In this document: piece after piece, positions 18,017 to 28,600 of the stretch
Layout of the letters: every line of letters begins with the position of its first letter
Position numbering within the stretch: the stretch's first letter is position 1
NCBI GenBank assembly: GCA_022829145.1
Contig: CM040750.1
Location: 4,035,001 to 4,099,000 of the forward strand
Direction: 5' to 3'
Length of the DNA: 64,000 bases
DNA from: Albula goreensis
Taxonomy: Eukaryota; Chordata; Actinopteri; Albuliformes; Albulidae
Position numbers and translations under genes: made by a program
Notes under the pieces: model-generated
Databases searched by the model: none
Told to the model about the DNA's origin: nothing
Seen by the model: only the letters and a program-made list of their open reading frames with translations

Positions 18017-18151
18017 TTGTTGTTTGGTAAAACGGAGATTCGGGAGAGAAACTGTTAGACAACCCCTTCACCTATCACTCCCCTTCCGGTTGCTACAGGT
18101 ATATAAACACAACGTACCTGTTACCCATCGTGCTTAGCATCTCCGGCATCC
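18017..18151 (+). repeat. Ngaro split repeat A1 with TATA box
   Basis: Matches A2 (22308-22437) nearly base for base from TTGTTGTTTGGTAAAAC to CTCCGGCATCC, with a few substitutions and small indels. It contains TATATAAA at 18110-18117 followed by a likely transcription start region, so it probably holds the promoter. Confidence 0.92.
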
Positions 18152-18192
18152 AGTGTTTTCCTGTTTCGCCTAGCTCGCACCACTCCAACACG

Positions 18193-19934
18193 ATGGATTT
18201 TCAGCTCCATGATTCGGCTGATGACCTGTCCTGTGCTCCGGAGACGACTGCCCCACGGGTTCGCGGTCGCCGACCGACCCGTCGCCTCTCATGCAGGCTG
18301 AGATCCAGGGTCGTCCTTCGGCGGTCGCCCTCCTCTCCTGTCGGCTCTCGTCGACCGAGATGCCGTGCCCGCAGCCCTGTGGCTCCCGCTGCTGTCACTC
18401 GTCGCCAGTCGGCGGTTCCTTCAAGGACCGCAGAACTGAGGCAGCCGGGATTTCGGAGTTCAGATTGGACCATGACCCGCCTCCATGAGGCTCTGAGGCT
18501 CCGCGGGATTGCGTTTCCGTGGTCTTCACGGAAAAGAGAATTGCTCCGGCTGTTCGTGGAAGCCCTCCGCACTGACAACCTGGCAGTCCCCGCCCACTCT
18601 TCCCAGCCAGCATCCGGCGCAGCTCTGTCGACAGGGGACCTTCGTCGGACCCTGAGGCAGTCCACTGATGCGCCTGTTCCCAGCAGTGTTGCCGCCGGGA
18701 GTGCTACTGCGGCCCTCGCCCAGATGCGCTCTCTCCCCTTCCCTCCCCCCTCTCCCCCCTTACGTGCCGGCCAGGCTGGAGTCGGCAGGCTCTACCTGGC
18801 ACCCTCGGCGTCAACTATCCTGCCATTACACGCTCCCGAGCGCCAGGCAATGAGGTCCTCTCCCCCCCCGCTGCCGTTGCCCTAGCTAGAGCCGGCGAGT
18901 CAAGCCAGGTGCCCTCGGCGCTTGGTGTCCAGCCTCTGCCCGCTCGCGGGGTTTCCGCACAGCGGCCCCCTCCTCCCCTCCGCTGCAGCCGCTCTCGCCG
19001 GGGTAGATGAGCCGTACCTGGTGCCCTCGGCGCCGGTCGTCTCGTCTCTGCATGCTCCCGAGATGTCAGCTACGCTCACTCTCTCCCAGGTCCCCACTTT
19101 TCCTGCCCGGCTCCCTCAGCCACCAGTGCCCAGCCCTACAGCCTGTCCACAGCCGCCGTGATGCCTCCTCCCCCAAACGCCCCTGTTTTCGAGCCTAACC
19201 CCGTGACTGCCCATCTGCGCTCGCAGATTTTGCAAGGTGCGGACGTGTGTTTGGCATCCCTGCTCTCGCCTTCCCCCACCTGCGAACGCAGGGTTTTGGA
19301 GTGCGACGGCATCACGGTCGCGCTCAGGGCTCCTTCCTCCTCCTCCTCTAAGGTTTTAACATTCCCTGAATTCTGCCTAGCTTTTAGTCGTTACACAAAC
19401 ATTATCTGCTCTGTGTTTCCTCTCCGTCGCAGAGAGCTGGCCGACTATATGGCTATTGTGGCGGATTTAGCCGTCCGTTTCGGGGGTTCTCATTTCTACG
19501 CGTACCATAAAATGTTTTCTGCCAAATGTGCCGCGAAGGTAGCGCAGTTTAACATATGTCCTTATTGGGGGGTTCTGGACACAGATTTGTATTGTCGGGT
19601 TTTTCTGGGGTTGAGAGCTTCTGTTTGCAGCATGTGCCAGTCTACTGAGCATGCTACCCATTTATGCACCATGGTAGCTCCCGCTACTTCCATCGCCACT
19701 GGTTCGGCTAGTTATGTCCCGGCGACTTCCGCTGTCGTCACCTCCCCGAACTTGACGTCAGAGTGCGCCCCATCCTTCTCGTTGGAGGGAAATCTATATG
19801 TAATAATTTTAACAACACCGGATGCTTCAAAACAGGGTGTAAAATTTTTGCATGTGTGTGGCTTTTGCGCCGGCGCTCACGCGCGACCAGTCTGTCCTGT
19901 TTACCGTCGCACAACCCCTTCGGGCACTGCGTGA
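18193..19934 (+). pseudogene. Ngaro gag-like ORF1 (broken)
   Basis: ATG 18193 (MDFQLHDSADDLSCAPE) opens a frame to TAG 18883-18885. It carries a SAP-like segment (TRLHEALRLRGIAFPWSSRK) and an arginine/proline-rich tract. After a stop and frameshifts in a region of ~110-bp internal repeats, another frame from about 19158 encodes the gag core (FCLAFSRYTNIICSVFPLRR) and a CCHC knuckle CSMCQSTEHATHLC (C-x2-C-x4-H-x4-C), with a second cysteine/histidine cluster CGFCAGAHARPVC. It ends at TGA 19932-19934, directly in frame with the RT region. Gag would bind and package element RNA. Confidence 0.82.
18766..19090 (+). repeat. Three ~110-bp degenerate tandem repeats within Ngaro gag
   Basis: The core CCCTCGGCG recurs at about 18802, 18912 and 19024. 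It is preceded each time by a GCC(A/G)G(G/A)C...GG-type block and followed by a CTGC...CGCTC block. The period (110-112 bp) is not a multiple of three, so the copies fall in different frames. This explains part of the ORF breakage and the low-complexity PSAP-like protein sequence. Confidence 0.7.
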
Positions 19935-19937
19935 CTA
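19932..19937 (+). promoter_or_regulatory. Candidate stop-codon readthrough site (TGA CTA)
   Basis: The gag frame ends GCG-TGA-CTA and is followed without frame change by the RT domain, open to 20516. TGA followed by CTA is an established leaky stop context. Whether it is used here is inference. Confidence 0.45.
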
Positions 19938-21335
19938 TTTTCTCATCTGTCCACCCCCGTTAATGTTTCAAGGCTCAGTTATGAACTCCGCGACCATCCC
20001 GACCCACTTTTCGTTTCCTACCTCCTTAACGGTCTCACTCACGGTTTTTCCCCTGGTTTAGTCTCCCTACCCGTCCAGTCAGTTACTTGCAGGAACCTTC
20101 AGTCGGCCGCGGCCGAGCCTGGCGTTGTCGACCTGTTGCTGGCTGAGGAAGTCGAGTCGGGGTTCATGATCGGCCCATTCGCGTCCCCTCCATTTCCGGT
20201 TTTCCGAGTGAATCCGACCGGAATTGCCACCAGAAAATACTCTGGGAAGAAACGAGTACTTATTGATCTTTCGGCCCCACACAACAGCATTGTCCCTAGC
20301 GTGAACGGTTTGATTCCCTCCGAGGATTACTCTTTGCAATACTGTACCGTTGACAATGCTGTTCGACTGATAAAACTCGCCGGGGTAGGCTCTTGGCTGG
20401 CTAAGGCAGACGTCACATCGGCTTTTAAAGTGATGCCCCTAGATCCGGCTTACTGGCACCAGGTGGCGCGACCAGTTCTATTTCGTGGTTCGTTTGGCTT
20501 TCGGTTGCAAGAGTAGCCCCAAGATATTTGACACCCTTTCGGAAGCCCTGTGCTGGGTGCTTTTAATCAACCGTAAGGTCCCGTTCGTTTTGCACCTGCT
20601 CGACAATTCCCTATCCATCACACCCCCATCGTCCCCGCCAGCTTCGGGCATGTCTGCTTTTGTCGAGGTTTTTAAGGACCTCGGAGTCCCGTTGTCCGAG
20701 GAGAAGACCTCCGGTCCTTCTACCTCCCTCGAATTCCTCGGCATAGTTTTGGACACCGTTTCGTTTCGTGCCCGCCTTCCCTCTGATAAATTGCGATGGA
20801 TTACGTCCTTGTTGTCCGGGTACCTGGCTCAACCGCGTTGTACTAAGAGGGAGCTGTTGTCCCTACTGGGGCACTTGAATTTCGCCATGCGCGTACTTCC
20901 CCAAGGCCGGTCGTTTGTGTCCTATCTGCTGACCCTCGCCTCCTCGGTCCCGTCCCTGTTAGATCCGATCGAACTAGACGACTTTTGTCTGGGAGAGTTA
21001 CGTTTATGGCATGAGTTCCTTCGGCATTTTGACGGCCTGTCTTTTTCTATGACGATAGTCTGACCTCCGCTGCTGATCTCCACCTGTTCACTGACGCTGC
21101 GCCATCCGTGGGTTTCGGCGCCTATTATCGAGGCCGCTGGTTTGCAGCCCCATGGCCGGCCGAATTCTCCTCCATCCCGCCTAATTCAGAGTCCTCTGCG
21201 CTGTTACAAATGTTTCCCGTGGTTGTTGCAGCTGTCCTTTGGGGGTCGGAATGGTGTAAAAAGAAAATTTTAATTCATTCCGACAACAGGGCTACAGTCT
21301 CCATCATCAATAAAGGCCGTTCACGTTCCAGTTAG
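19935..21335 (+). pseudogene. Ngaro reverse transcriptase-RNase H (broken)
   Basis: In frame with gag, 19935-20516 encodes the DIRS-type RT N-terminus (VNVSRLSYELRDHPDPLFVS, KKRVLIDLSAPHNSIVPS, KADVTSAFKVMPLDP). A frameshift near 20490 moves to the frame 20485-21063 (LAFGCKSSPKIFDTLSEALC), where the catalytic motif reads LLDNSL at 20596-20613. The second aspartate of the usual LLDD pair is asparagine. A slip in a T run near 21040 leads to RNase H (LHLFTDAAPSVGFGAYY, then HSDNRATVSIINKGR), where the glutamate normally before the FP motif is CAA (glutamine, 21207-21209). It ends at TAG 21333-21335. This copy would not be active. Confidence 0.88.
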
Positions 21336-21339
21336 TTTC

Positions 21340-22132
21340 ATGTCACTCCTCCGCCGTCTCACTTGGGTGTCTATGTGCTATCAGTTCATTATACGTGCAG
21401 AATACATTCCTGGTCACCACAACTCTATTGCTGACAGTCTCTCTCGCTTTCAATTTCAGAAATTCTTCAGTTTGGCCCCGGAAGCGCACAAGACCCCGAT
21501 CACGTTCCCATACTCACCCACTGCATTAATCTCCTCCGTTCGGTTACATCAACCCTCACGTAGACCTCACTCTGACCGCCCTCTTCACTCTTGCATTCTT
21601 GGTTTCCTCAGATGCTCCAGAATTCACCACGTCATCAACACTGTACAATCCAGATATCCACCCTCGTCTATCCGATTTATCCATCATTAATCACGAAACC
21701 ATCAGATATCTACTCAGACACAGTAAAACCGATCAGATTGGCAAAGGCTGCCCAGTGTATTTTTTCAAATTACCATCCCCGGTCAGCCCTTACGAGATTC
21801 TGTCTACCTTTCTGAGTTACAGGTTACGTACATCACTCTCTCCCACTGATCCGCTGTTCGTAGGCAATTCAACAGAGTAGTCACCCGACACTGGTTTCAA
21901 AAGCATTTAAAAAAATCATTCTGCATATGTCTGGTTTTCCGCTAACAATTTTTCTTCTCATTCATTCAGAATCGGACAGCAACTACAGCAGCACTAAACA
22001 GACTTCCGGACTATTTAATCAAATGCCTGGGTCGCTGGTCATCAGATGCTTTCCAAATTTACATCAGGTTAAACTGTTCAGACATTTGTTCACCCACACC
22101 TCATTAATACAGTTATCACCACGTATCCAAAG
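21340..22132 (+). pseudogene. Ngaro RNase H tail and tyrosine recombinase (broken)
   Basis: LLRRLTWVSMCYQFIIRAEY and EYIPGHHNSIADSLSRFQFQ continue the RNase H end. The N-terminal part of the recombinase seems deleted near 21540. The catalytic half follows in shifting frames: GFLRCS, then TIRYLLRHSKTDQIGKG (first basic residues), HSFRIG at 21959-21976, and LGRWSSDAFQIYIR with the presumed nucleophilic tyrosine TAC at 22060-22062. This R...HxxR...Y pattern and the GRWSS motif identify the DIRS/Ngaro recombinase that integrates a circular DNA copy. At least three frame changes and a TAG at 21878-21880 make it non-functional. Confidence 0.85.
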
Positions 22133-22173
22133 CTAACCCAAACCTCACTCCGCTCCAGGGCTGGCAGTCTTTT

Positions 22174-22307
22174 GGGGGTTCCCTCTCATGAGGACGCGAT
22201 GACGCCTCCCCCTTTTGACTCCAAGCCCAAGTTCATTCCTTTCTATCTCATATCAATAAACTCCTCTTAAATTCTATATCGTTCTCTGAGAGTTTTATAC
22301 TACTGAA
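22174..22307 (+). repeat. Ngaro split repeat B1 with polyadenylation signal
   Basis: From GGGGGTTCCCTCTC to TACTACTGAA; pairs with B2. It contains AATAAA at 22255-22260. Its last base is adjacent to A2, the diagnostic B1-A2 junction. Confidence 0.9.
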
Positions 22308-22437
22308 TTGTTGTTTGGTAAAACAGAGATTCGGGAGAAACTCTCAGACAACCTCACCTATCACTCCCCTTCCGGTTGCTACAGGTATATAAACACCACG
22401 TACCTGTTACCCATCGTGCTTAGCATCTCCGGCATCC
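22308..22437 (+). repeat. Ngaro split repeat A2
   Basis: Second copy of A1, including TATATAAA at 22386-22393. After its end a 66-nt unique spacer (22438-22503) leads to B2. Confidence 0.92.
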
Positions 22438-22503
22438 CACCTCCTCCCCACCTCCACCTTCATAATCCTAACTATTCTCCCTATTTATTTCAGCCAAAAG
22501 GCA

Positions 22504-22644
22504 GGGGGGGGGGTGTTCCCTCTCACGAGGACGCGACGACTCCTCCCCCTTTTGACTCCAAGCACAAGTTCATTCCTTTCTATCTCTTATCAATAAACTC
22601 CTCTTAAATTCTATATTGTTGTATGAGAGTTTTGTACTGCTGAA
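22504..22644 (+). repeat. Ngaro split repeat B2
   Basis: Second copy of B1, starting in a run of G and ending GTACTGCTGAA, with AATAAA at 22592-22597. Satellite resumes at 22645. Confidence 0.9.
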
Positions 22645-25640
22645 CCAGTCTGTGCGATGACAAACATTACACCGATGAAACGAAATGTTGTTCTAAACGC
22701 GATATGGCACGTGCGAGTTTCTAAGGTGCGCATGAAACACGTTCATTCGCTCCTGTGCTGTACATGAGTTAAGAAAGCCAATAAACTTAAAGTGAGTGAA
22801 GGAAAACGTTTTCACTGTCTGTACACTCCAACAACTGCAAAAGTGCATACGGATGCAAGATCCACGTTTCCAAGCTTGTTTGACTAAGAAAACTTAGTTT
22901 TGTGTTTGGCTCACAAACAAACTCAGGTATAAATGATTTCTCATTCCTGGACTTGCAACACTTCAGTTTTCCTACTTGGCCAGTGCCAGTGTAAGGTTCA
23001 TGTTTCTCTTCATTGTGAGAGCAGTACAGCTCTCTGCAATGAAAAGAACTCTCACAGTGACTGAATCTTCACTCTGACAGTATACGCTGGATCGCACCTC
23101 GCAAGGACTTAAGAAAGTACATGCGTGTGTAAAGCATTGAACAAAAGTCAACATTTTCAGTTTCTGCTTCATCGTACACTTTCCAGTCTGTGCGGTGACA
23201 AACATAACACCGATGAAACGAAATGTTTGTTCTAAACGCGATATGGCACTTGCGAGTTTCTAAGGTGCGCACGAAACACGTTCATTCGCTCTTGTGCTGT
23301 ACATGACTTAAGAAAGCCAAAAAACTTAAAGTGAGTGAAGGAAAACATTTTTACTGTCAGTACACTCCAACAACTGCAAAAGTGCATACGGATACAAGAT
23401 CCAAGTTTCCAAGCTTGTTTGACTAGGAAAACTTAGTTTTGTGTTTGGCTCACAAAGTCAGGTATTAATGATTTCTCATTCCTGGACTTGCAACACTTCA
23501 GTTTTCCTTCTTGGCCAGTGCCAGTGTAAGGTTCATGTTTCTCTTCATTGTGACAGCAGTACAGCTCTCTGCAATGAAAAGAACTCTCACAGTGACTGAA
23601 TCTTTACTCTGACAGTATACGCTGGATCGCACCTCGCAAAGACTTGAGAAAGTACATGCGTGTGTAATGCATGGAAGAAAAGTCAACATTTTCAGTTTCT
23701 GCTTCATCGTACACTTTCCAGTCTGTGCGGTGACAAACATAACACCGATGAAACGAAATGTTGTTCTAAACGCGATATGGGACTTGCGAGTTTCCAAGGT
23801 GCGCATGAAACACGTTCATTCGCTCCTGTGCTGTACATGAGTTAAGAAAGCCAAAAAACTTAAAGTGAGTGAAGGAAAACATTTTTACTGTCAGTACACT
23901 CCAACAACTGCAAAAGTGCATACGGATGCAAGATCCAAGTTTCCAAGCTTGTTTGACTAAGAAAACTTAGTTTTGTGTTTGGCTCACAAACAAAGTCAGG
24001 TATAAATGATTTCTCATTCCTGGACTTGCAACACTTCAGTTTTCCTTCTTGATCAGTGCCAGTGTAAGGTTCATGTTTCTCTTCATTGTGAGAGCAGTAC
24101 AGCTCTCTGCAATGAAAAGAACTCTCACAGTGACTGAATCTTTACTCTGACAGTATACGCTGGATCGCACCTCGCAAAGACTTAAGAAAGTACATGCGTG
24201 TGTAAAGCATTGAACAAAAGTCAACATTTTCAGTTTCTGCTTCATCGTACACTTTCCAGTCTGTGCGGTGACAAACATAACACCGATGAAACGAAATGTT
24301 GTTCTAAACGCGATATGGCACTTGCGAGTTTCTAAGGTGCGCATGAAACATGTTCATTCGCTCCTGTGCTGTACATGAGTTAAGAAAGCCAAAAAACTTA
24401 AAGTGAGTGGAGGAAAACGTTTTCACTGTCAGTACACTCCAACAACTGCAAAAGTGCATACGGATGCAAGATCCATGTTTCCAAGCTTGTTTGACTAAGA
24501 AAACTTAGTTTTGTGTTTGGCTCACAAACAAAGTCAGGTATGAATGATTTCTCATTCCTGGACTTGCAACACTTCAGTTTTCATTCTTGGCCACTGCCCG
24601 TGTAAGGTTCATGTTTCTCTTCATTGTGAGAGCAGTACAGCTCTCTGCAATGAAAATAACTCTCACAGTGAATGAATCTTTACTCTGACAGTATACGCTG
24701 GATCGCACCTCGCAAAGACTTAAGAAAGTACATGCGTGTTGTAAAGCATTCAACAAAAGCCAACATTTTCAGTTTCTGCTTCATCGTAAACTTTCCAGTC
24801 TGTGCCGTGACAAACATAACACCGATGAAACGAAATGTTGTTCTAAACGCGATATGGCACTTCCGAGTTTCTAAAGTGCGCATGAAACACGTTCATTCGC
24901 TCCTGTGCTGTACATGAGTTAAGAAAGCCAAAAAACTTAAAGTGAAGGAAAACATTTTTACTGTCAGTACACTCCAACAACTGCAAAAGTGCATACGGAT
25001 GCAAGATCCAAGTTTCAAGCTTGTTTGACTAAGAAAACTTAGTTTTGTGTTTGGCTCACAAACAAACTAGGGTATAAATGATTTCTCATTCCTGGACTTG
25101 CAACACTTCAGTTTTCCTTCTTGGCCAGTGGCAGTGTAAGGTTCATGTTTCTCTTCATTGTGAGAGCAGTACAGCTCTCTGCAATGAAAAGAACTCTCAC
25201 AGTGACAGAATCTTTACTCTGACAGTATTCGCTGGATCGCACCTCTCCAAGACTTAAGAAAGTACATGCGTGTGTAAAGCATTGAACAAAAGTCAACATT
25301 TTCAGTTTCTGCTTCATCGTACACTTTCCAGTCTGTGCGGTGACAAACATAACACCGATGAAACGAAATGTTGTTCTAAACGCGATATGGCACTTGCGAC
25401 GTTCTAAGGTGCGCATGAAACACGTTCATTCGCTCCTGTGCTGTACATGAGTTAAGAAAGCCAAAAAACTTAAAGTGAGTGAAGGAAAACATTTTTACTG
25501 TCAGTACACTCCAACAACTGCAAAAGTGCATACGGATGCAAGATCCAAGTTTCCAAGCTTGTTTGACTAAGAAAACTTAGTTTTGTGTTTGGCTCACAAA
25601 GTCAGGTATTAATGATTTCTCATTCCTGGACTTGCAACAC
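22645..25640 (-). repeat. Satellite array, zone 1: full-length monomers
   Basis: Monomers of about 535-538 bp. The landmark CTTCAGTTTTC falls near 22961, 23496, 24032, 24572, 25106 and 25640. The reverse orientation to 1-1759 is constant. Copies here carry private substitutions but no large deletions. Confidence 0.96.
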
Positions 25641-28600
25641 TTCAGTTTTCCTTCTTGGCCAGTGCCAGTGTAAGGTTCATGTTTCTCTTCATTGTGACAG
25701 CAGTACAGCTCTCTGCAATGAAAAGAACTCTCACAGTGACTGAATCTTTACTCTGACAGTATACGCTGGTTCGCACCTCACCAAGACTTAAGAAAGTACA
25801 TGCGTGTACAAGCCAGAAAACTTAAAGTGAGTGAAGGAAAACATTTTTACCGTCAGTACACTCCAACAACTGCAAAAGTGCATATGGATGCAAGATCCAA
25901 GTTTCCAAGCTTGTTTGACTAAGAAAACTTAGTTTTGTGTTTGGCTCACAAACAAACTAGGGTATAAATGATTTCTCATTCCTGGACTTGCAACACTTCA
26001 GTTTTCCTTCTTGGCCAGTGCCAGTGTAAGGTTCATGTTTCTCTTCATTGTGAGAGCAGTACAGCTCTCTGCAATGAAAAGAACTCTCACAGTGACTGAA
26101 TCTTTGCTCTGACAGTATACGCTGTATCGCACCTCGCAAAGACTTAAGAAAGTACATGCGTGTTGTAAAGCATGCAACAAAAGTCAACATTTTCTGTTTC
26201 TGCTTCATCGTAAACTTTCCAGTCTGTGCGTGACAAACATAACACCGATGAAACGAAATGTTGTTCTAAATGCGATATGGCACTTGCGAGTTTCTAAGGT
26301 GCGCATGAAACACGTTCATTCGCTCCTGTGCTGTACATGAGTTAAGAAAGCCAAAAAACTTAAAGTGAGTGAAGGAAAACGTTTTCACTGTCAGTACACT
26401 CCAACAACTGCAAAAGTGCATATGGATGCAAGATCCAAGTTTCCAAGCTTGTTTGACTAAGAAAACTTAGTTTTGTGTTTGGCTCACAAACAAACTCAGG
26501 TATGAATGATTTCTCATTCCTGGACTTGCAACACTTCAGTTTTCCTTTTGGCCAGTGCCAGTGTAAGGTTCATGTTTCTCTTCATTGTGACAGCAGTACA
26601 GCTCTCTGCAATGAAAAGAACTCTCACAGTGACTGAATCTTTACTCTGACAGTATACGCTGGTTCGCACCTCACCAAGACTTAAGAAAGTACATGCGTGT
26701 ACAAGCCAGAAAACTTAAAGTGAGTGAAGGAAAACATTTTTACTGTCAGTACACTCCAACAACTGCAAAAGTGCATACGGGTGGAAGATCCAAGTTTCCA
26801 AGCTTGTTTGACTAAGAAAACTTAGTTTTGTGTTTGGCTCACAATCAAATTCAGGTATCAATGATTTCTCATTACTGGACTTGCAACACTTCAGTTTTCC
26901 TTCTTGGACAGTGCCAGTGTAAGGTTCATGTTTCTCTTCATTGTGAGAGCAGTACAGCTCTCTGCAATGAAAAGAACTCCCACAGTGACTGAATCTTTAC
27001 TCTGACAGTATACGCTGGATCGCACCTCGCCAAGACTTAAGAAAGTACATGCGTGTACAAGCCAGAAAACTTAAAGTGAGTGAAGGAAAACATTTTTACT
27101 GTCAGTACACTCCAACAACTGCAAAAGTGCATACGGGTGCAAGATCCAAGTTTCCAAGCTTGTTTGACTAAGAAAACTTAGTTTTGTGTTTGGCTCACAA
27201 ACAAACTCAGGTATAAATGATTTCTCATTCCTGGACTTGCAACACTTCAGTTTTCCTTCTTGGCCAGTGGCAGTGTAAGGTTCATGTTTCTCTTCATTGT
27301 GAGAGCAGTACAGCTCTCTGCAATGAAAAGAACTCTCACAGTGACTGAATCTTTACTCTGACAGTATACGCTGGATCGCACCTCGCCAAGACTTAAGAAA
27401 GTACATGCGTGCTGTAAAGCATTCAACAAAAGTCAACATTTTCAGTTTCTGCTTCATCGTACACTTTCCAGTCTGTGCCGTGACAAACATAACACCGATG
27501 AAACGAAATGTTGTTCTAAACGCGATGTGGCACTTGCTAGTTTCTAAGGTGCGCATGAAACACGTTCATTCGCTCCTGTGCTGTACATGAGTTAAGAAAG
27601 CCAAAAAACTTAAGTGAGTGAAGGAAAACATTTTTACTGTCAGTACACTCTAACAACTGCAATAGTGCATATGGATGCAAGATCCAAGTTTCCAAGCTTG
27701 TTTGACTAAGAAAACTTAGTTTTGTGTTTGGCTCACAAACAAAGTCAGGTATAAATGATTTCTCATTCCTGGACTTGCAACACTTCAGTTTTCCTTCTTG
27801 GCCAGTGCCAGTGTAAGGTTCATGTTTCTCTTCATTGTGAGAGCAGTACAGCTCTCTGCAATGAAAAGAACTCTCACAGTGACTGAATCTTTACTCTGAC
27901 AGTATACGCTGGATCGCACCTCGCAAGACTTAAGAAAGTACATGCGTGTGTAAAGCATTCAACAAAGTCAACATTTTCAGTTTCTGCTTCATCGTACCTT
28001 TTCCAGTCTGTGCGTGACAAACATAACACCGATGAAACGAAATGTTGTTCTAAACGCGATATGGCACTTGCGAGTTTCTAAGGTGCGCATGAAACACGTT
28101 CATTCACTCCTGTGATGTACATGAGTTAAGAAAGCCAAAAAACTTAAAGTGAGTGAAGGAAAACGTTTTCACTGTCAGTACACTCCAACAACTGCAAAAG
28201 TGCATATGGATGCAAGATTAAAGTTTCAAGCTTGTTTGACTAAGAAAACTTAGTTTTATGTTTGGCTCACAAAGAAACTCAGGTATGAATGATTTCTCAT
28301 TCCTGGACTTGCAACACTTCAGTTTTCCCTCTTGGAAAGTGCCAGTGTAAGGTTCATGTTTCTCTTCATTGTGAGAGCAGTACAGCTCTCTGCAATGAAA
28401 AGAACTCTCACAGTGACTGAATCTTTACTCTGACAGTATACGCTGGTTCGCACCTCACCAAGACTTAAGAAAGTACATGCGTGTACAAAGCCAGAAAACT
28501 TAAAGTGAGTGAAGGAAAACGTTTTCACTGTCAGTACAAACAACAACTGCAAAAAATGTGCATATGGATGCAAGATCCAAGTTTCCAAGCTTGTTTGACT

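Larger units (their letters stand above)
18016..22644 (+). mobile_element. Ngaro-type (DIRS superfamily) tyrosine-recombinase retrotransposon
   Basis: Split direct repeats in the order A1 (18017-18151), coding region, B1 (22174-22307), A2 (22308-22437), unique spacer, B2 (22504-22644) define a Ngaro/PAT-like layout. The coding region has gag, RT-RNase H and a tyrosine recombinase. The satellite monomer is cut cleanly (CGTACACTT before, CCAGTCTGTG after), with no target duplication, as expected for recombinase-mediated integration. Several frameshifts and lost catalytic residues make this copy inactive. GC content of the coding region is clearly higher than that of the satellite around it. Confidence 0.93.

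Noticed and set aside
18201..19198. Alternative GC-rich ORFs in the Ngaro gag region, both strands
   Set aside because: High GC content gives long spurious frames; the gag motifs occur only in the frames described.
24672..24917. 61-81-codon ORFs on the other strand of the satellite (MRVVKHSTKVNIF...)
   Set aside because: Shadow frames of the same monomer with no start or domain support.
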